Below, one piece after another: positions 34,931 to 43,743 of a stretch of 64,000 nucleotides of DNA. The stretch comes from Acidobacteria bacterium UBA2999 (lineage in GTDB: Bacteria > Acidobacteriota > Vicinamibacteria > Vicinamibacterales > UBA2999). Where the stretch lies: positions 1-64,000 of the forward strand of contig DDZV01000005.1 in assembly GCA_002346475.1 (NCBI GenBank), in the 5' to 3' direction. The translations under genes were made by a program, and so were the position numbers. The number at the start of each line of letters is the position of its first letter. Position 1 is the stretch's first letter. A model generated the notes under the pieces. The model ran no database searches. It saw only the letters and a list, made by a program, of their open reading frames with translations, and was not told the origin of the DNA.

Positions 34931-35257
34931 ATGATTCAAATTTCTGATATGGCCGCTCAAAAGATACGTTCCCTTATGGCAAAGCAAGGTATCACTGAGG
35001 GTGGACTTCGTGTGGGAGTAAAAGGCGGCGGCTGTTCAGGTTTGAGCTATACGTTTTCTTGGGAGCGTGAGTCAAGGATCGGTGACGAAGTATTTGAGGG
35101 CCCTCAAGGTTCAAAGATCTTTGTCGATAAGAAAAGCTACCTTTTTTTAAAAGGTACCATGCTTGACTACGATACGGCTCTGATGACTAAGGGTTTCGTT
35201 TTTAATAATCCAAACGCGAAACAAACCTGTGGTTGCGGGAGCTCGTTCGGCGCGTAG
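34931..35257 (+). CDS. iscA: A-type iron-sulfur carrier IscA
   Basis: Carrier or iron donor in cluster delivery, 108 residues. The three conserved cysteines are Cys35 (GGGCSGLSY) and Cys100/Cys102 (TCGCGSSF). FVDKKSYLFLKGTMLDYD is family-typical. The position between iscU and hscB is that of IscA in the proteobacterial operon. Confidence 0.96.
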   Translation: MIQISDMAAQKIRSLMAKQGITEGGLRVGVKGGGCSGLSYTFSWERESRIGDEVFEGPQGSKIFVDKKSYLFLKGTMLDYDTALMTKGFVFNNPNAKQTCGCGSSFGA

Positions 35258-35333
35258 ATTGAGGTTTTAAGTCTTTAGTCGAGAGCAGTCATAGGCCACA
35301 AACCATTCTTCGTGTTTACGTTTTCATCTATCA

Positions 35334-36020
35334 ATGACTTCCCAATCTAAATTAGCACCTTCCATGATTGCATGTCTTGAGTGTGGGGCTGGGTCTCCTT
35401 TGGATGCACATTTTTGTCAACAGTGTGAACACATTTTGCCACTTCCACGAGGGAGTGATTATTTTTCATTTTTTGGATTTAAGCCAAAGCTTGTGATTGA
35501 CTCTGATAGTCTCCAGGATCGCTTTCGCACACTTAGTCGTCAATTGCATCCAGATTATTTCTATAACGCCCAAGCGGCTGAACGAAGAGCTAGTCTTGAA
35601 CGATCTTCGTATTTGAATGATGCGTATCGAACGTTAAATGACTTAGTCTCTCGAGCTGAATACTTATTAAGACTTGAAGGATTGATATCAATAAAGAGTG
35701 ATGATGAGAGTAGCCAGGTTCCACCTGCGCTTCTCGAAGAAGTTTTTGCTCTTAACGAGGAACTTCAGGAGATTCGTGAGTTTCGGGAAGCAGGAGGAGA
35801 TTCGAGAGAAGTTCAAGTAAGACTAGAAGCAGCTCGTGATCAGGTCAAGGGCAAACAAGATTCTCATGAGAAGCAACTTTTCGATCTCAGTTTAGAATGG
35901 GACGAATCTCAGGAACGAGGCATTCTTGAAACGCTTCGGGAATGCCTTTTGGAGCGTAACTATCTGAGGAATCTATTAACAACAATTGATAAGGAATTGG
36001 AAGTTCTAGGGCAGATATAA
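35334..36020 (+). CDS. hscB: Fe-S cochaperone HscB with N-terminal zinc-finger-like segment
   Basis: J-domain protein that brings IscU to HscA. The J domain has HPD at 72-74 (RQLHPDYFYN) and the C-terminal three-helix IscU-binding domain follows (residues 120-228). Unlike E. coli HscB (171 residues), it carries an N-terminal extension with Cys14, Cys17, Cys28 and Cys31, two CxxC pairs likely to bind zinc, as in human HSCB. Its last base adjoins the hscA start. The in-frame ATG at residue 11 would keep all four cysteines. Confidence 0.93.
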   Translation: MTSQSKLAPSMIACLECGAGSPLDAHFCQQCEHILPLPRGSDYFSFFGFKPKLVIDSDSLQDRFRTLSRQLHPDYFYNAQAAERRASLERSSYLNDAYRTLNDLVSRAEYLLRLEGLISIKSDDESSQVPPALLEEVFALNEELQEIREFREAGGDSREVQVRLEAARDQVKGKQDSHEKQLFDLSLEWDESQERGILETLRECLLERNYLRNLLTTIDKELEVLGQI

Positions 36021-37868
36021 ATGGGAAAAGTTGTAGGCATTGATCTCGGTACAACTAATAGCCTTGTTGCGTATGTAAAAGACAGTATGCCTGTTGTTAT
36101 CCGTGATCCAAACGGTGACGCGCTTGTTCCCTCTGTTGTTTCTTTTGGAGACGATGGGACAGTTTACGTTGGGCGAGAGGCGCAGAGACGTTTGCTGACG
36201 GAACCAAATCGAACAGTGTACTCGGTGAAACGTTTTATGGGACGTGGGATCGATGATCTACGTGGAGAGTCCACATCCTTGCCTTTTAATTTTAACGGAG
36301 AAGCGGGGGGGGTTGTTCGTCTCACAGTTGGAGAGCGTGAACTGACACCTCCAGAGATATCAGCTTACATCTTGCGTGAACTGAAACGTCGAGCAGAGCA
36401 GTACTTTCAAAATCAGGGTGAGTTTGATTTTGAAGTAGACCAGGCAGTTATCACAGTGCCTGCCTATTTTAATGATGCACAACGCACAGCAACAAAAGAT
36501 GCTGGAAAAATTGCTGGCCTTGAGGTCCTCAGGATTATCAACGAACCAACAGCAGCATCACTTGCCTACGGTCTTGATCAACGCAACCATGGTACAGTCG
36601 CTGTGTATGATCTCGGTGGAGGGACGTTCGACATTTCCATTCTCAAGATTGAAGATGGTGTATTCCAAGTGTTGGCAACGAATGGGGATACTTTTCTTGG
36701 CGGTGACGATATTGACTCGCTTTTAATCGAAGGTATTCTTGCTGATATTGGTCATAAGACGACACCAGAGGGGTTTCAAGCAATTCGTAAGGCAGTGATT
36801 CAAGCAAAGTGGGACTTGTCTGATGCAGAGGCGACTGAAATTAAAGTCCAACCAGCACCTGGTTTAACAGAGGGTTACCAGATTTCACTCAAACGTTCAG
36901 AGTTCGCTGCGCGCATCCAGCCATTTATTGAACGAACACTAATACCATGTCAGCAAGCTCTTACTGACGCGGGCTTGCAACCTAAAGATTTAGACGAAGT
37001 AGTGCTTGTTGGTGGATCAACTAGGATCCCAGCTGTTCGTGCAGCTGTTGAGAAACTTTTTGGCCGAAGCCCTCATACTGAATTACATCCAGATGAAGTT
37101 ATAGCAATTGGCGCTTCTGTACAGGCAGATGTGCTAGTCAGTGGGCGCCGTGAGATGCTCTTGCTTGATGTGACACCGTTATCTTTAGGTATTGAGACTA
37201 TGGGTGGTGCAGCGTCTAAGATTATTCTTCGTAACTCAACGGTTCCAGCCAGTGGGCATGAAATGTTCACTACATTTGTAGAGAATCAGACTGCCGTGGA
37301 TATTCACGTATTACAAGGGGAGCGTGAACTGGCTGCAGACTGTCGTTCATTAGCGCGATTCCGTCTTAGCGGGATTCCACCGATGCCAGCTGGCTTACCT
37401 AGGATTGAAGTTCGTTTCCAGATTGATGCAAACGGTATCCTGGATGTAACAGCTCACGAGCAGCGTACTGATATCGAGCAAAAAATTGAGGTTAAGCCTT
37501 CTTATGGACTCACTGATGAAGAGGTTGAACAAAGGCTTATTGAATCATTCGAGCATGCAGAGGAAGATTTTGAGTCCCGTCTACTCATTGAAGCTAGGAA
37601 TGAAGCAGAAACAGTTGTGAATGCTACCGAGAAATCTCTTCGTCGTCCTGATTTTGAGATGTTAGCAAGAGAAGAACTAGATTCTGGGGAGAAGGATCGT
37701 ATTGAAGAAGCATTATCTACTCTAAAAAATGCAATGCTAGGTGAAGATCGTACAAAGATCCAAGAAGCCACGCATGCTTTAAACGAAGCAACGCAACACC
37801 TCGCAGAGATCGTGATGAACCGCACTGTACTCGAGGCACTATCAGGTAAAAACGTAGGGGACATCTAA
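36021..37868 (+). CDS. hscA: Hsp70-type Fe-S chaperone HscA
   Basis: Specialised Hsp70 that helps transfer clusters from IscU. ATPase signatures are [30 protein letters not shown] and [18 protein letters not shown]. The substrate-binding half has [17 protein letters not shown], and the rest is a shorter lid as in HscA. At 615 residues it is nearer HscA than DnaK. Placement between hscB and fdx, plus the LPPVK motif in IscU, fixes the role. Confidence 0.96.
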   Translation: MGKVVGIDLGTTNSLVAYVKDSMPVVIRDPNGDALVPSVVSFGDDGTVYVGREAQRRLLTEPNRTVYSVKRFMGRGIDDLRGESTSLPFNFNGEAGGVVRLTVGERELTPPEISAYILRELKRRAEQYFQNQGEFDFEVDQAVITVPAYFNDAQRTATKDAGKIAGLEVLRIINEPTAASLAYGLDQRNHGTVAVYDLGGGTFDISILKIEDGVFQVLATNGDTFLGGDDIDSLLIEGILADIGHKTTPEGFQAIRKAVIQAKWDLSDAEATEIKVQPAPGLTEGYQISLKRSEFAARIQPFIERTLIPCQQALTDAGLQPKDLDEVVLVGGSTRIPAVRAAVEKLFGRSPHTELHPDEVIAIGASVQADVLVSGRREMLLLDVTPLSLGIETMGGAASKIILRNSTVPASGHEMFTTFVENQTAVDIHVLQGERELAADCRSLARFRLSGIPPMPAGLPRIEVRFQIDANGILDVTAHEQRTDIEQKIEVKPSYGLTDEEVEQRLIESFEHAEEDFESRLLIEARNEAETVVNATEKSLRRPDFEMLAREELDSGEKDRIEEALSTLKNAMLGEDRTKIQEATHALNEATQHLAEIVMNRTVLEALSGKNVGDI

Positions 37869-38269
37869 TGCCAAAAGTGACGTTCAATATCGATGGGAAA
37901 GAACACGTTGTTGAATTTATACCTGGGACACTCAAATATAGTCACCATGGGTTGCCAGAGTCATTCCTCGATGTAGCGATAAATTTGGGAATTTCACTAG
38001 AGCATGCTTGTGGCGGAAGCTGTGCCTGCACGACTTGCCATGTCATTGTGCGCCAAGGTATGGACTCCCTTAGTGAAATGGAAGATGACGAGGCAGATCG
38101 TCTTGATACAGCCTGGGACTTAACGACAGCCTCTCGCCTTGGATGTCAGGCTATTATTAAAGGCGATGTAGTTGTTGAGATTCCGATGTACACAAGAAAC
38201 TATGTGCAAGAGGGAGGCGACATTCAGCTTGGAAAGTCAGATCGGAAGACGAACGAGGGGTCTAAATGA
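37868..38269 (+). CDS. fdx: ISC-type [2Fe-2S] ferredoxin Fdx
   Basis: Adrenodoxin-type ferredoxin feeding electrons to cluster assembly. Ligands are Cys48, Cys54 and Cys57 in EHACGGSCACTTCHVIV and a fourth in SRLGCQAII. Cys52 sits where E. coli Fdx has its extra non-ligand Cys. The C-terminus is extended by about 25 charged residues (QLGKSDRKTNEGSK). Overlaps hscA by one base. Confidence 0.96.
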   Translation: MPKVTFNIDGKEHVVEFIPGTLKYSHHGLPESFLDVAINLGISLEHACGGSCACTTCHVIVRQGMDSLSEMEDDEADRLDTAWDLTTASRLGCQAIIKGDVVVEIPMYTRNYVQEGGDIQLGKSDRKTNEGSK

Positions 38270-38278
38270 GGTGTGATA

Positions 38279-38485
38279 ATGAAATGGACCGATTCTGAAA
38301 ACATTGGGTTCGCATTATTTGAGCGTTTCCCAGAGATTGAACCATTGACTGTCAGATTTACTGATCTCCGTGAGAAAGTAATCAATCTCGAAGGATTTGA
38401 CGACGATCCAAAAACATCCAACGAGCCAAAACTTGAAGCCATCCAGATGGCTTGGTACGAAGAATGGAAAGAGGATCAAGAGTAG
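38279..38485 (+). CDS. iscX: IscX
   Basis: Small acidic regulator of IscS and iron-binding partner of the ISC machinery, 68 residues. It begins MKWTDSENIGFALFERFP, followed by VRFTDLREKVINLEGFDDDP, clearly IscX. ATG 38279 is preferred over the GTG at 38273, matching the E. coli start. Its presence with hscBA and fdx makes this a full proteobacterial-style isc operon. Confidence 0.94.
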   Translation: MKWTDSENIGFALFERFPEIEPLTVRFTDLREKVINLEGFDDDPKTSNEPKLEAIQMAWYEEWKEDQE

Positions 38486-38559
38486 ACGTGCAATGTTAGT
38501 AAGTACTTCTTGATGTAATTTTCTAAAAAAATTCGCAGAATAAATGTTTTTGAAATATC

Positions 38560-39897
38560 TTAGAATCCTTCTGAGGATGCATGTTGTTCTTCAAGGTTTG
38601 CATCTAGCTTGCCTATTTCGCCAGCTTTGGAAAGTGCAGATCGAAAGATTACAGGTCCAACAAGCACGTGTAGTCCTGTTAAAGCAACAATTAGTGTTCG
38701 GATTTCCGAGCCCCAACCTGGGAATTCTGTTGCCACAATTGTAGCGAGTCCAAGTGTGACGCCAGCTTGGGAGATTAGTCCCATCCAAATCAGATTGTCA
38801 GGTATTTCTGTGAGGCCGGCAAGTTTGGTGCCAATTGCTGTTGCTTTTCGAATAAGGATTAATCGTAAAGCGGCAAGTCCAAGAGCGAGCCACCCAATTG
38901 TTGCCAGTGCATCAAGTTGTAGGGATGCTCCTGCTGCTGCGAAGAAAACTATTAGTACCGGAAGAGCGCTACGCTCAACTGCTTCTTTAAGTTCATTGCC
39001 TTCACTTGAAACAATATTTTCAACAACAAGACCAGCTGCAAGCGCTGAGAGGACTAGTTCCAGGTGTAATGCTGCACTAGCGATCGCAAGCAGCACACAG
39101 AGCCCAAGTAAAATTAGTGTCAGTTCTCGTCCCACGTACTTCAGATAGAGCCCAAAAAATCCTCCTACTAATGCACCAAAGGCTAAAGAACCTACTAATT
39201 CCCAAGATAGGTGTACAAGAATACTTACATCGGATGTTGGACCACCAATAGCCCACTGTGCAAATTGCATTGCCAATGCAAAAAAAACAATCAGAACAAG
39301 ATCACCCATGACTACGATTGCAAGAACCAGCTCGCTAAGAGGGCCTTTTGCACGACTTTCTGCAATAACAGCAATCGATACCGTTGGGGAGAAACTAACA
39401 ACAAGGCCGGCAGTAACTGCAGAAGCAGCAAGTCTGGCTAATGGGCCACCTGGACTTGCAAAAGGTAGCCAAGGCCATGCAATCCAAAGCACTATAGTTA
39501 AAAGAGTAAACAAGCCAACAATTGAGACGCCACCGATAATTAACATTGCTCGCATGCGTTGACGAAGGTGTTTTAAATTGAGCTCAAGCCCTGCAATGAA
39601 GGCAATGAGTCCAATTGCCAGACCGTTGACAATTTCAAGTTCTTGGGCCATGGAAGAGGTGATGAGATTTAAAAGGTATGGTCCACACAGTAGGCCAAAA
39701 AGCAGGTAGCCACTCAAGCGTGGAAGTCGAAGTAATTCAGTAAGATGGCCGAGCAAGCTTGCAGCAATAAGTGCAAAACCCAGTGCTAGTGCGACTGAAC
39801 GTTCAGGGATAGCTGTGTCAGGTGCAAACCGTTGCACTATGACAACTGCCATAATGACAAAGAAAAGTCCCCCAACACGTCGCACTAATTGAACCAT
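38560..39897 (-). CDS. CPA2-type cation:proton antiporter-like membrane protein (second of a pair)
   Basis: Integral membrane protein of 445 residues with about 12 helices. It resembles the membrane half of Kef/NhaS3-type exchangers: LSGYLLFGLLCGPYLL near the start, GLIAFIAGLELNLKHLRQRM in the middle, and a later VVMGDLVLIVFFALA whose Asp could be part of the ion path. No NAD-binding (TrkA-N) domain is attached. It overlaps the preceding paralogue-like gene by 13 bp and ends in a charged tail. Ion specificity unknown. Confidence 0.75.
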   Translation of the reverse strand: MVQLVRRVGGLFFVIMAVVIVQRFAPDTAIPERSVALALGFALIAASLLGHLTELLRLPRLSGYLLFGLLCGPYLLNLITSSMAQELEIVNGLAIGLIAFIAGLELNLKHLRQRMRAMLIIGGVSIVGLFTLLTIVLWIAWPWLPFASPGGPLARLAASAVTAGLVVSFSPTVSIAVIAESRAKGPLSELVLAIVVMGDLVLIVFFALAMQFAQWAIGGPTSDVSILVHLSWELVGSLAFGALVGGFFGLYLKYVGRELTLILLGLCVLLAIASAALHLELVLSALAAGLVVENIVSSEGNELKEAVERSALPVLIVFFAAAGASLQLDALATIGWLALGLAALRLILIRKATAIGTKLAGLTEIPDNLIWMGLISQAGVTLGLATIVATEFPGWGSEIRTLIVALTGLHVLVGPVIFRSALSKAGEIGKLDANLEEQHASSEGF

Positions 39898-41060
39898 TCT
39901 TCTTTAACTGTTAACAATGCAACAGCAAGAATCTCTGAAGCAATGGCAGCCATTATGATGCTAGATACAAGGATAGTATCGCCAGTGCCAAGAACTTGTT
40001 GTATGTTGAGAGCAATTGCAATTCCTATTGCACCAGGTGGAACCAGAACGGTGCCAAGGAATGCAGCTGGTGCACCAACGATGCGGGCAGCGGCGGTACT
40101 GGCTATTAACTTTCCTGATAAGCGAAATAAAACGAGAGGCACTGTAATCCAAAGCAATAGTGGACTCAGTTGAATAGAGGCCCCTGCGACTATTAATAGG
40201 AGTGGAACAAGAGGTTGCTGTAATTTACGTAGATCAGAAGCAATAATACGATCTGCGGATCCTGGCATATATACCCAGGCAAGTCCAGCAACTACACCAC
40301 TGACGAGAGGAGAAGCTCCGATGAATGCTGGCAATCCTCCGAGTAATGCGATAGCCCCTGTAACAAACACCGCACGTTCAGCATCGCTACGCGCACGTTC
40401 AAATAATAACCAGCCAGCGATGCTGATAGCCAAGCTTGCAATAATGGCTAGTCGCATTTGGCCAAATGGATCGATCCCTGCACTTGCCAGTGTTACTGCT
40501 AGACCCCCTAGGATAATAAGCGGGACATCTTCTAGTTCAGCAATGCGCGCAGCAATATGTCTATGAGGACGAATGTCATAGCCTAGTGATGCCGCTGCTG
40601 AGGCACAACCGCAAATACCGATCGAGAAAGCAAAGATTGCAGTACTTGAAGGTAGGTCTAACTCCAAAAACTGAAACAGGCTATACATAGCAATTGCAAT
40701 AACAGCAGCTGTTATTACTGCTCCAATTGTTGCAGCAAGCAGTGCCCATCTCGTAGTACGTGCGTGATGGCTACCTAGACCAAGCCCTACAAAGACTCCG
40801 AGTGCAGCTAGTCCTATTGATACAGCAGGATCAAGATGACCTAAAATTTCACTTGATAGGATGTCTAGCGATTGTGGGCCAAGAATGAATCCAACGAGCA
40901 CATAAATCATTGAAGGCATTGCTGAGGCACGGAGACCGAGCGCGACAATACGTTTTGGCAATACAACACCACCCCTTGGGTTGGACATTTGGGTAGCTGT
41001 CGATGTGGCAATCCCAGACAACTTTTTGTTTGAGAGATTAGTGAAGGGTAGCTGTGTCAT
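39885..41060 (-). CDS. Antiporter-like membrane protein (first of a pair)
   Basis: Protein of 391 residues with about 11 helices, related in layout to the next gene: PSMIYVLVGFILGPQSLDIL and GLAALGVFVGLGLG resemble the CPA2 opening. ELEDVPLIILGGLAV has an Asp in a helix start like the antiporter core. The central helices are Ala/Gly rich. It may form a heteromer with the downstream gene; this is inference from the overlap and matching sizes. It overlaps the PDZ gene by 23 bp. Confidence 0.65.
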   Translation of the reverse strand: MTQLPFTNLSNKKLSGIATSTATQMSNPRGGVVLPKRIVALGLRASAMPSMIYVLVGFILGPQSLDILSSEILGHLDPAVSIGLAALGVFVGLGLGSHHARTTRWALLAATIGAVITAAVIAIAMYSLFQFLELDLPSSTAIFAFSIGICGCASAAASLGYDIRPHRHIAARIAELEDVPLIILGGLAVTLASAGIDPFGQMRLAIIASLAISIAGWLLFERARSDAERAVFVTGAIALLGGLPAFIGASPLVSGVVAGLAWVYMPGSADRIIASDLRKLQQPLVPLLLIVAGASIQLSPLLLWITVPLVLFRLSGKLIASTAAARIVGAPAAFLGTVLVPPGAIGIAIALNIQQVLGTGDTILVSSIIMAAIASEILAVALLTVKEEWFN

Positions 41061-41439
41061 GAGAGATTGGAGCAGTTAGCACAACAATTTTTTGACGTCC
41101 GTCACGTTGGATAGTTAGCAATAAGTGTTGGCCTTGGGAGAGCTCATCTATTAGACGTTTGACCTGTGCTGGGGAGGGCGCTGCTATTCCACCGGCGGCA
41201 ATTAATAAATCTCCACTGATTATTCCAGCTGATGCAGCTAATGATTCTGGAGCTACGGTGCCAACGATCGTTCCGTGCCCATCCTGATAATGAAGATCAA
41301 GAATCTCATTAGTCGTTGTTTCTGAAAATCGTAACTGGGCTAGCAGTAGAAGTACTATTGCTGAGATGCTAATCGTAACGATTAGTAAAAGAGCTTCTCG
41401 TGATTTACTCTTTGGTCGGTGAATACTGGTGTCTTCCAT
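41038..41439 (-). CDS. Membrane-anchored PDZ-domain protein
   Basis: Protein of 133 residues with one membrane helix (residues 15-36) and a PDZ domain outside the membrane (about 50-125): GTIVGTVAPESLAASAGIISGDLLIAAGG, then LSQGQHLLLTIQRDG. No protease domain. First gene of a three-gene overlapping operon with two antiporter-like proteins, so it may regulate or dock onto them. That role is inference. Confidence 0.8.
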   Translation of the reverse strand: MEDTSIHRPKSKSREALLLIVTISISAIVLLLLAQLRFSETTTNEILDLHYQDGHGTIVGTVAPESLAASAGIISGDLLIAAGGIAAPSPAQVKRLIDELSQGQHLLLTIQRDGRQKIVVLTAPISHDTATLH

Positions 41440-41598
41440 ACAACGATAGATATTACAACCTTAAGTTTACACCCTCTATTCTCTAGTAATTCCAGTAAGT
41501 TAGTTTTAATTCAGTCATGGTATAACTCAATACTGATTCGGGTGTACACTCGCTGAATGTCGTCGAGTTGTCGGCTTATATCGATCAGGTAATTACGA

Positions 41599-42057
41599 AT
41601 GAGTGCGTATTATCTTCCTTTATCTGCAGGGATTGTGTTAGTTGGAAGCGCTTTCTTCCCATGGGTGATGCTGGGTGAAGTCAGTTTTGGCGGTGTGCCC
41701 AGTTTTTCTGCAATCTGGATTCTAGTACTAGGACTAGTTACTATATTACTAGCGGTCTTAAGTTTGATTACGCGCAAGAATTCCAGGCATCCTCTTTTAC
41801 TTGTCGGTCTTTTAGCGCTTGGCATTCAGTTTTTATCTTGGCAGTGGTTAGAACATTCAGTGTCTGAACAAGCCTGGGCAACGGCTGAGGCAGCCGCTAT
41901 TGTTGAGGGACATGACGTAGTGAGACCAGCACCAACAAGCCTTGGCACAGGTATTTATCTTGGCCTCGTGGCTTCTATAGTGATTGTTGGGTTTGGGTTA
42001 ACAATAGTTTTTAAACAGGCAACTGTCTCTTATATCCCACCAGATGATGATATTTAA
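41599..42057 (+). CDS. Hypothetical four-helix membrane protein
   Basis: Protein of 152 residues with four predicted helices (about 7-25, 32-52, 62-80 and 112-135). Between helices 3 and 4 is a soluble loop WLEHSVSEQAWATAEAAAIVEGHDVVRP. No family recognised. It precedes the mqnD-like gene by 15 bp on the same strand and is likely co-transcribed with it. Confidence 0.6.
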   Translation: MSAYYLPLSAGIVLVGSAFFPWVMLGEVSFGGVPSFSAIWILVLGLVTILLAVLSLITRKNSRHPLLLVGLLALGIQFLSWQWLEHSVSEQAWATAEAAAIVEGHDVVRPAPTSLGTGIYLGLVASIVIVGFGLTIVFKQATVSYIPPDDDI

Positions 42058-42072
42058 GGTTAGTGGTTTACG

Positions 42073-42900
42073 ATGAAAATTACCGTTGCACATAGTCCTG
42101 ATTCTGATGATGCGTTCATGTTTTACGGCTTAGCAAGTGGCCGTGTACCGACCAAGGATCTTCAGGTTGGCCATGTTCTAGCTGATATTGAGACGTTGAA
42201 TCGCGCTGCTTTTGAAGGCAAGTATGAAGTTACGGCCGTTTCTTTTCACGCTTATGCGCATCTGACCGACAAGTATCTTCTACTGCCTCATGGATCAAGC
42301 ATGGGTGATGATTACGGTCCAATTCTAGTGGTTCGAAAAGACGGCCCAAGCACTGTTTCCGAAAGCATTGTTGCGGTACCAGGAACATTGACAACTGCAT
42401 TGCTAGTACTGCGCCTCTACAACCCTTCCGTAAATTATGTTGTGATGCCATTTGATCAAATACAGGGGGCAGTATTGAGTGGAGATGTTGACGCCGGGCT
42501 TTTAATTCATGAAGGGCAGCTTACTTATGAATCTGAGGGGCTGAAGAAAATTGTTGATCTTGGCGAATGGTGGGCTGCACGTACGGATGGTCTGCCACTT
42601 CCACTCGGTGGGAATGTGATCCGACGCGATCTTGGGTCTTCCATGATTAGTACAGTGTCTCGCTTGTTGCACGACAGCATTGCATACGGTTTGGATCATC
42701 GACAAGAAGCACTTGATTATGCATTAAAGTTTGGTCGGGGCCTGGATCGTGACAAGGCGGATCAGTTTGTTGGAATGTACGTTAATGAATTAACCCTTCA
42801 GTATGGTGAACGTGGACGTGAAGCGGTGAACAGGCTTTTTCAGGATGCTTGGGATCATCAATTAATTCCAAAGAAAATCGATGTAGAGTTTAGTTCGTAA
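42073..42900 (+). CDS. mqnD: MqnD-like menaquinone biosynthesis protein
   Basis: Periplasmic-binding-protein-fold enzyme of the MqnA/MqnD group, 275 residues. The opening MKITVAHSPDSDDAFMFYGL is typical of MqnD, which cleaves cyclic dehypoxanthinyl futalosine to 1,4-dihydroxy-6-naphthoate. YGPILVVRKDG, DAGLLIHEGQLTYE and PLPLGGNVIRRDLG also match. It supports a futalosine route together with mqnE 6 kb downstream. MqnB, MqnC and MqnA are not in the window. Confidence 0.85.
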   Translation: MKITVAHSPDSDDAFMFYGLASGRVPTKDLQVGHVLADIETLNRAAFEGKYEVTAVSFHAYAHLTDKYLLLPHGSSMGDDYGPILVVRKDGPSTVSESIVAVPGTLTTALLVLRLYNPSVNYVVMPFDQIQGAVLSGDVDAGLLIHEGQLTYESEGLKKIVDLGEWWAARTDGLPLPLGGNVIRRDLGSSMISTVSRLLHDSIAYGLDHRQEALDYALKFGRGLDRDKADQFVGMYVNELTLQYGERGREAVNRLFQDAWDHQLIPKKIDVEFSS

Positions 42901-42941
42901 GTTGCTTACGATAAGTTTATTTAGAAACAAATTTGTCACTG

Positions 42942-43724
42942 TTATTGGGTGGCTTTGGTAAAGATTTCGTGTAGTTGACGAACACCTTCGGTAAGTGCAG
43001 CTGGTCCTGGCTGGAGTATATAAGCAGATTTGATTTCGTGAATCTGTCCATTCCGCACAGCGGGCACTTGTTGCCAGTCTTGGCGAGACTCAATTTTCTT
43101 CTTTTGAAGTGACTTTCCACACCATGAGCCAACAATGATGTCTGGCTGGCGTCGTACTACTTCATCTGGTGACACGATACGGTCTTTGCCAAGTTTGGAG
43201 TGTCGAAGTTCAGGAAAGATAGGGTCACCGCCAGCGACTTCCACTAACTCTTCTACCCATTCGATCCCTGAAATTAAGGGATCGTCCCATTCTTCAAAAA
43301 ATACCCGTGGACGTTTGGAAAACTGTTTTGCAGTCATGCGAACATTATCAAGCCCAGTCTCTAGACTTGTTGCGAGTGTTTCAGCTTTTGATGTACATCC
43401 AATGAGTCCACCGAGCATTCTGATCATCTCAAGAATTTCAGCTATTGAACGTTGGTTAAAGGTGACTACCGTGTAGCCACGACGAATGAGTTCGTTAACG
43501 ATATCTGCCTGAAGATCAGAGAACGCTAAAATAAGATCTGGTTCGAGTGCTTCAATCTTGTCAAAGCGGGCATGCAGGTACGCAGAGATGCGCGGTTTCT
43601 TTCTAGCTTCTGGTGGCCTGACTGTGTATCCAGATACACCCACAACACGATTACCCTCTCCTAAGAGGTAAAGTGTTTCAGTTGTTTCCTCTGTTAGACA
43701 GACAATACGTTGTGGATAGGACAT
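42942..43724 (-). CDS. Cobalamin-type ABC substrate-binding-fold protein lacking a signal peptide
   Basis: BtuF-like fold of 260 residues from ATG 43724 (MSYPQRIVCLTEETTETLYLLGEG). It has IVCLTEETTE, ALEPDLILAFSDLQAD, ADIIVGSWCGKS and GPAALTEGVRQLHEI, as in cobalamin- or siderophore-binding proteins. An upstream in-frame start at 43814 overlaps btuF and gives no signal peptide either (LFSFPLHKT). A cytoplasmic form is therefore likely. Last gene of the leftward B12 operon. Confidence 0.8.
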   Translation of the reverse strand: MSYPQRIVCLTEETTETLYLLGEGNRVVGVSGYTVRPPEARKKPRISAYLHARFDKIEALEPDLILAFSDLQADIVNELIRRGYTVVTFNQRSIAEILEMIRMLGGLIGCTSKAETLATSLETGLDNVRMTAKQFSKRPRVFFEEWDDPLISGIEWVEELVEVAGGDPIFPELRHSKLGKDRIVSPDEVVRRQPDIIVGSWCGKSLQKKKIESRQDWQQVPAVRNGQIHEIKSAYILQPGPAALTEGVRQLHEIFTKATQ

Positions 43725-43743
43725 CGTTTTATGCAGTGGAAAA

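Noticed and set aside
38609..40566. Long plus-strand frames (up to 179 codons) opposite the antiporter genes
   Set aside because: Rich in Ser/Thr/Arg/Pro with no domain pattern, while the minus-strand frames give clean membrane proteins.
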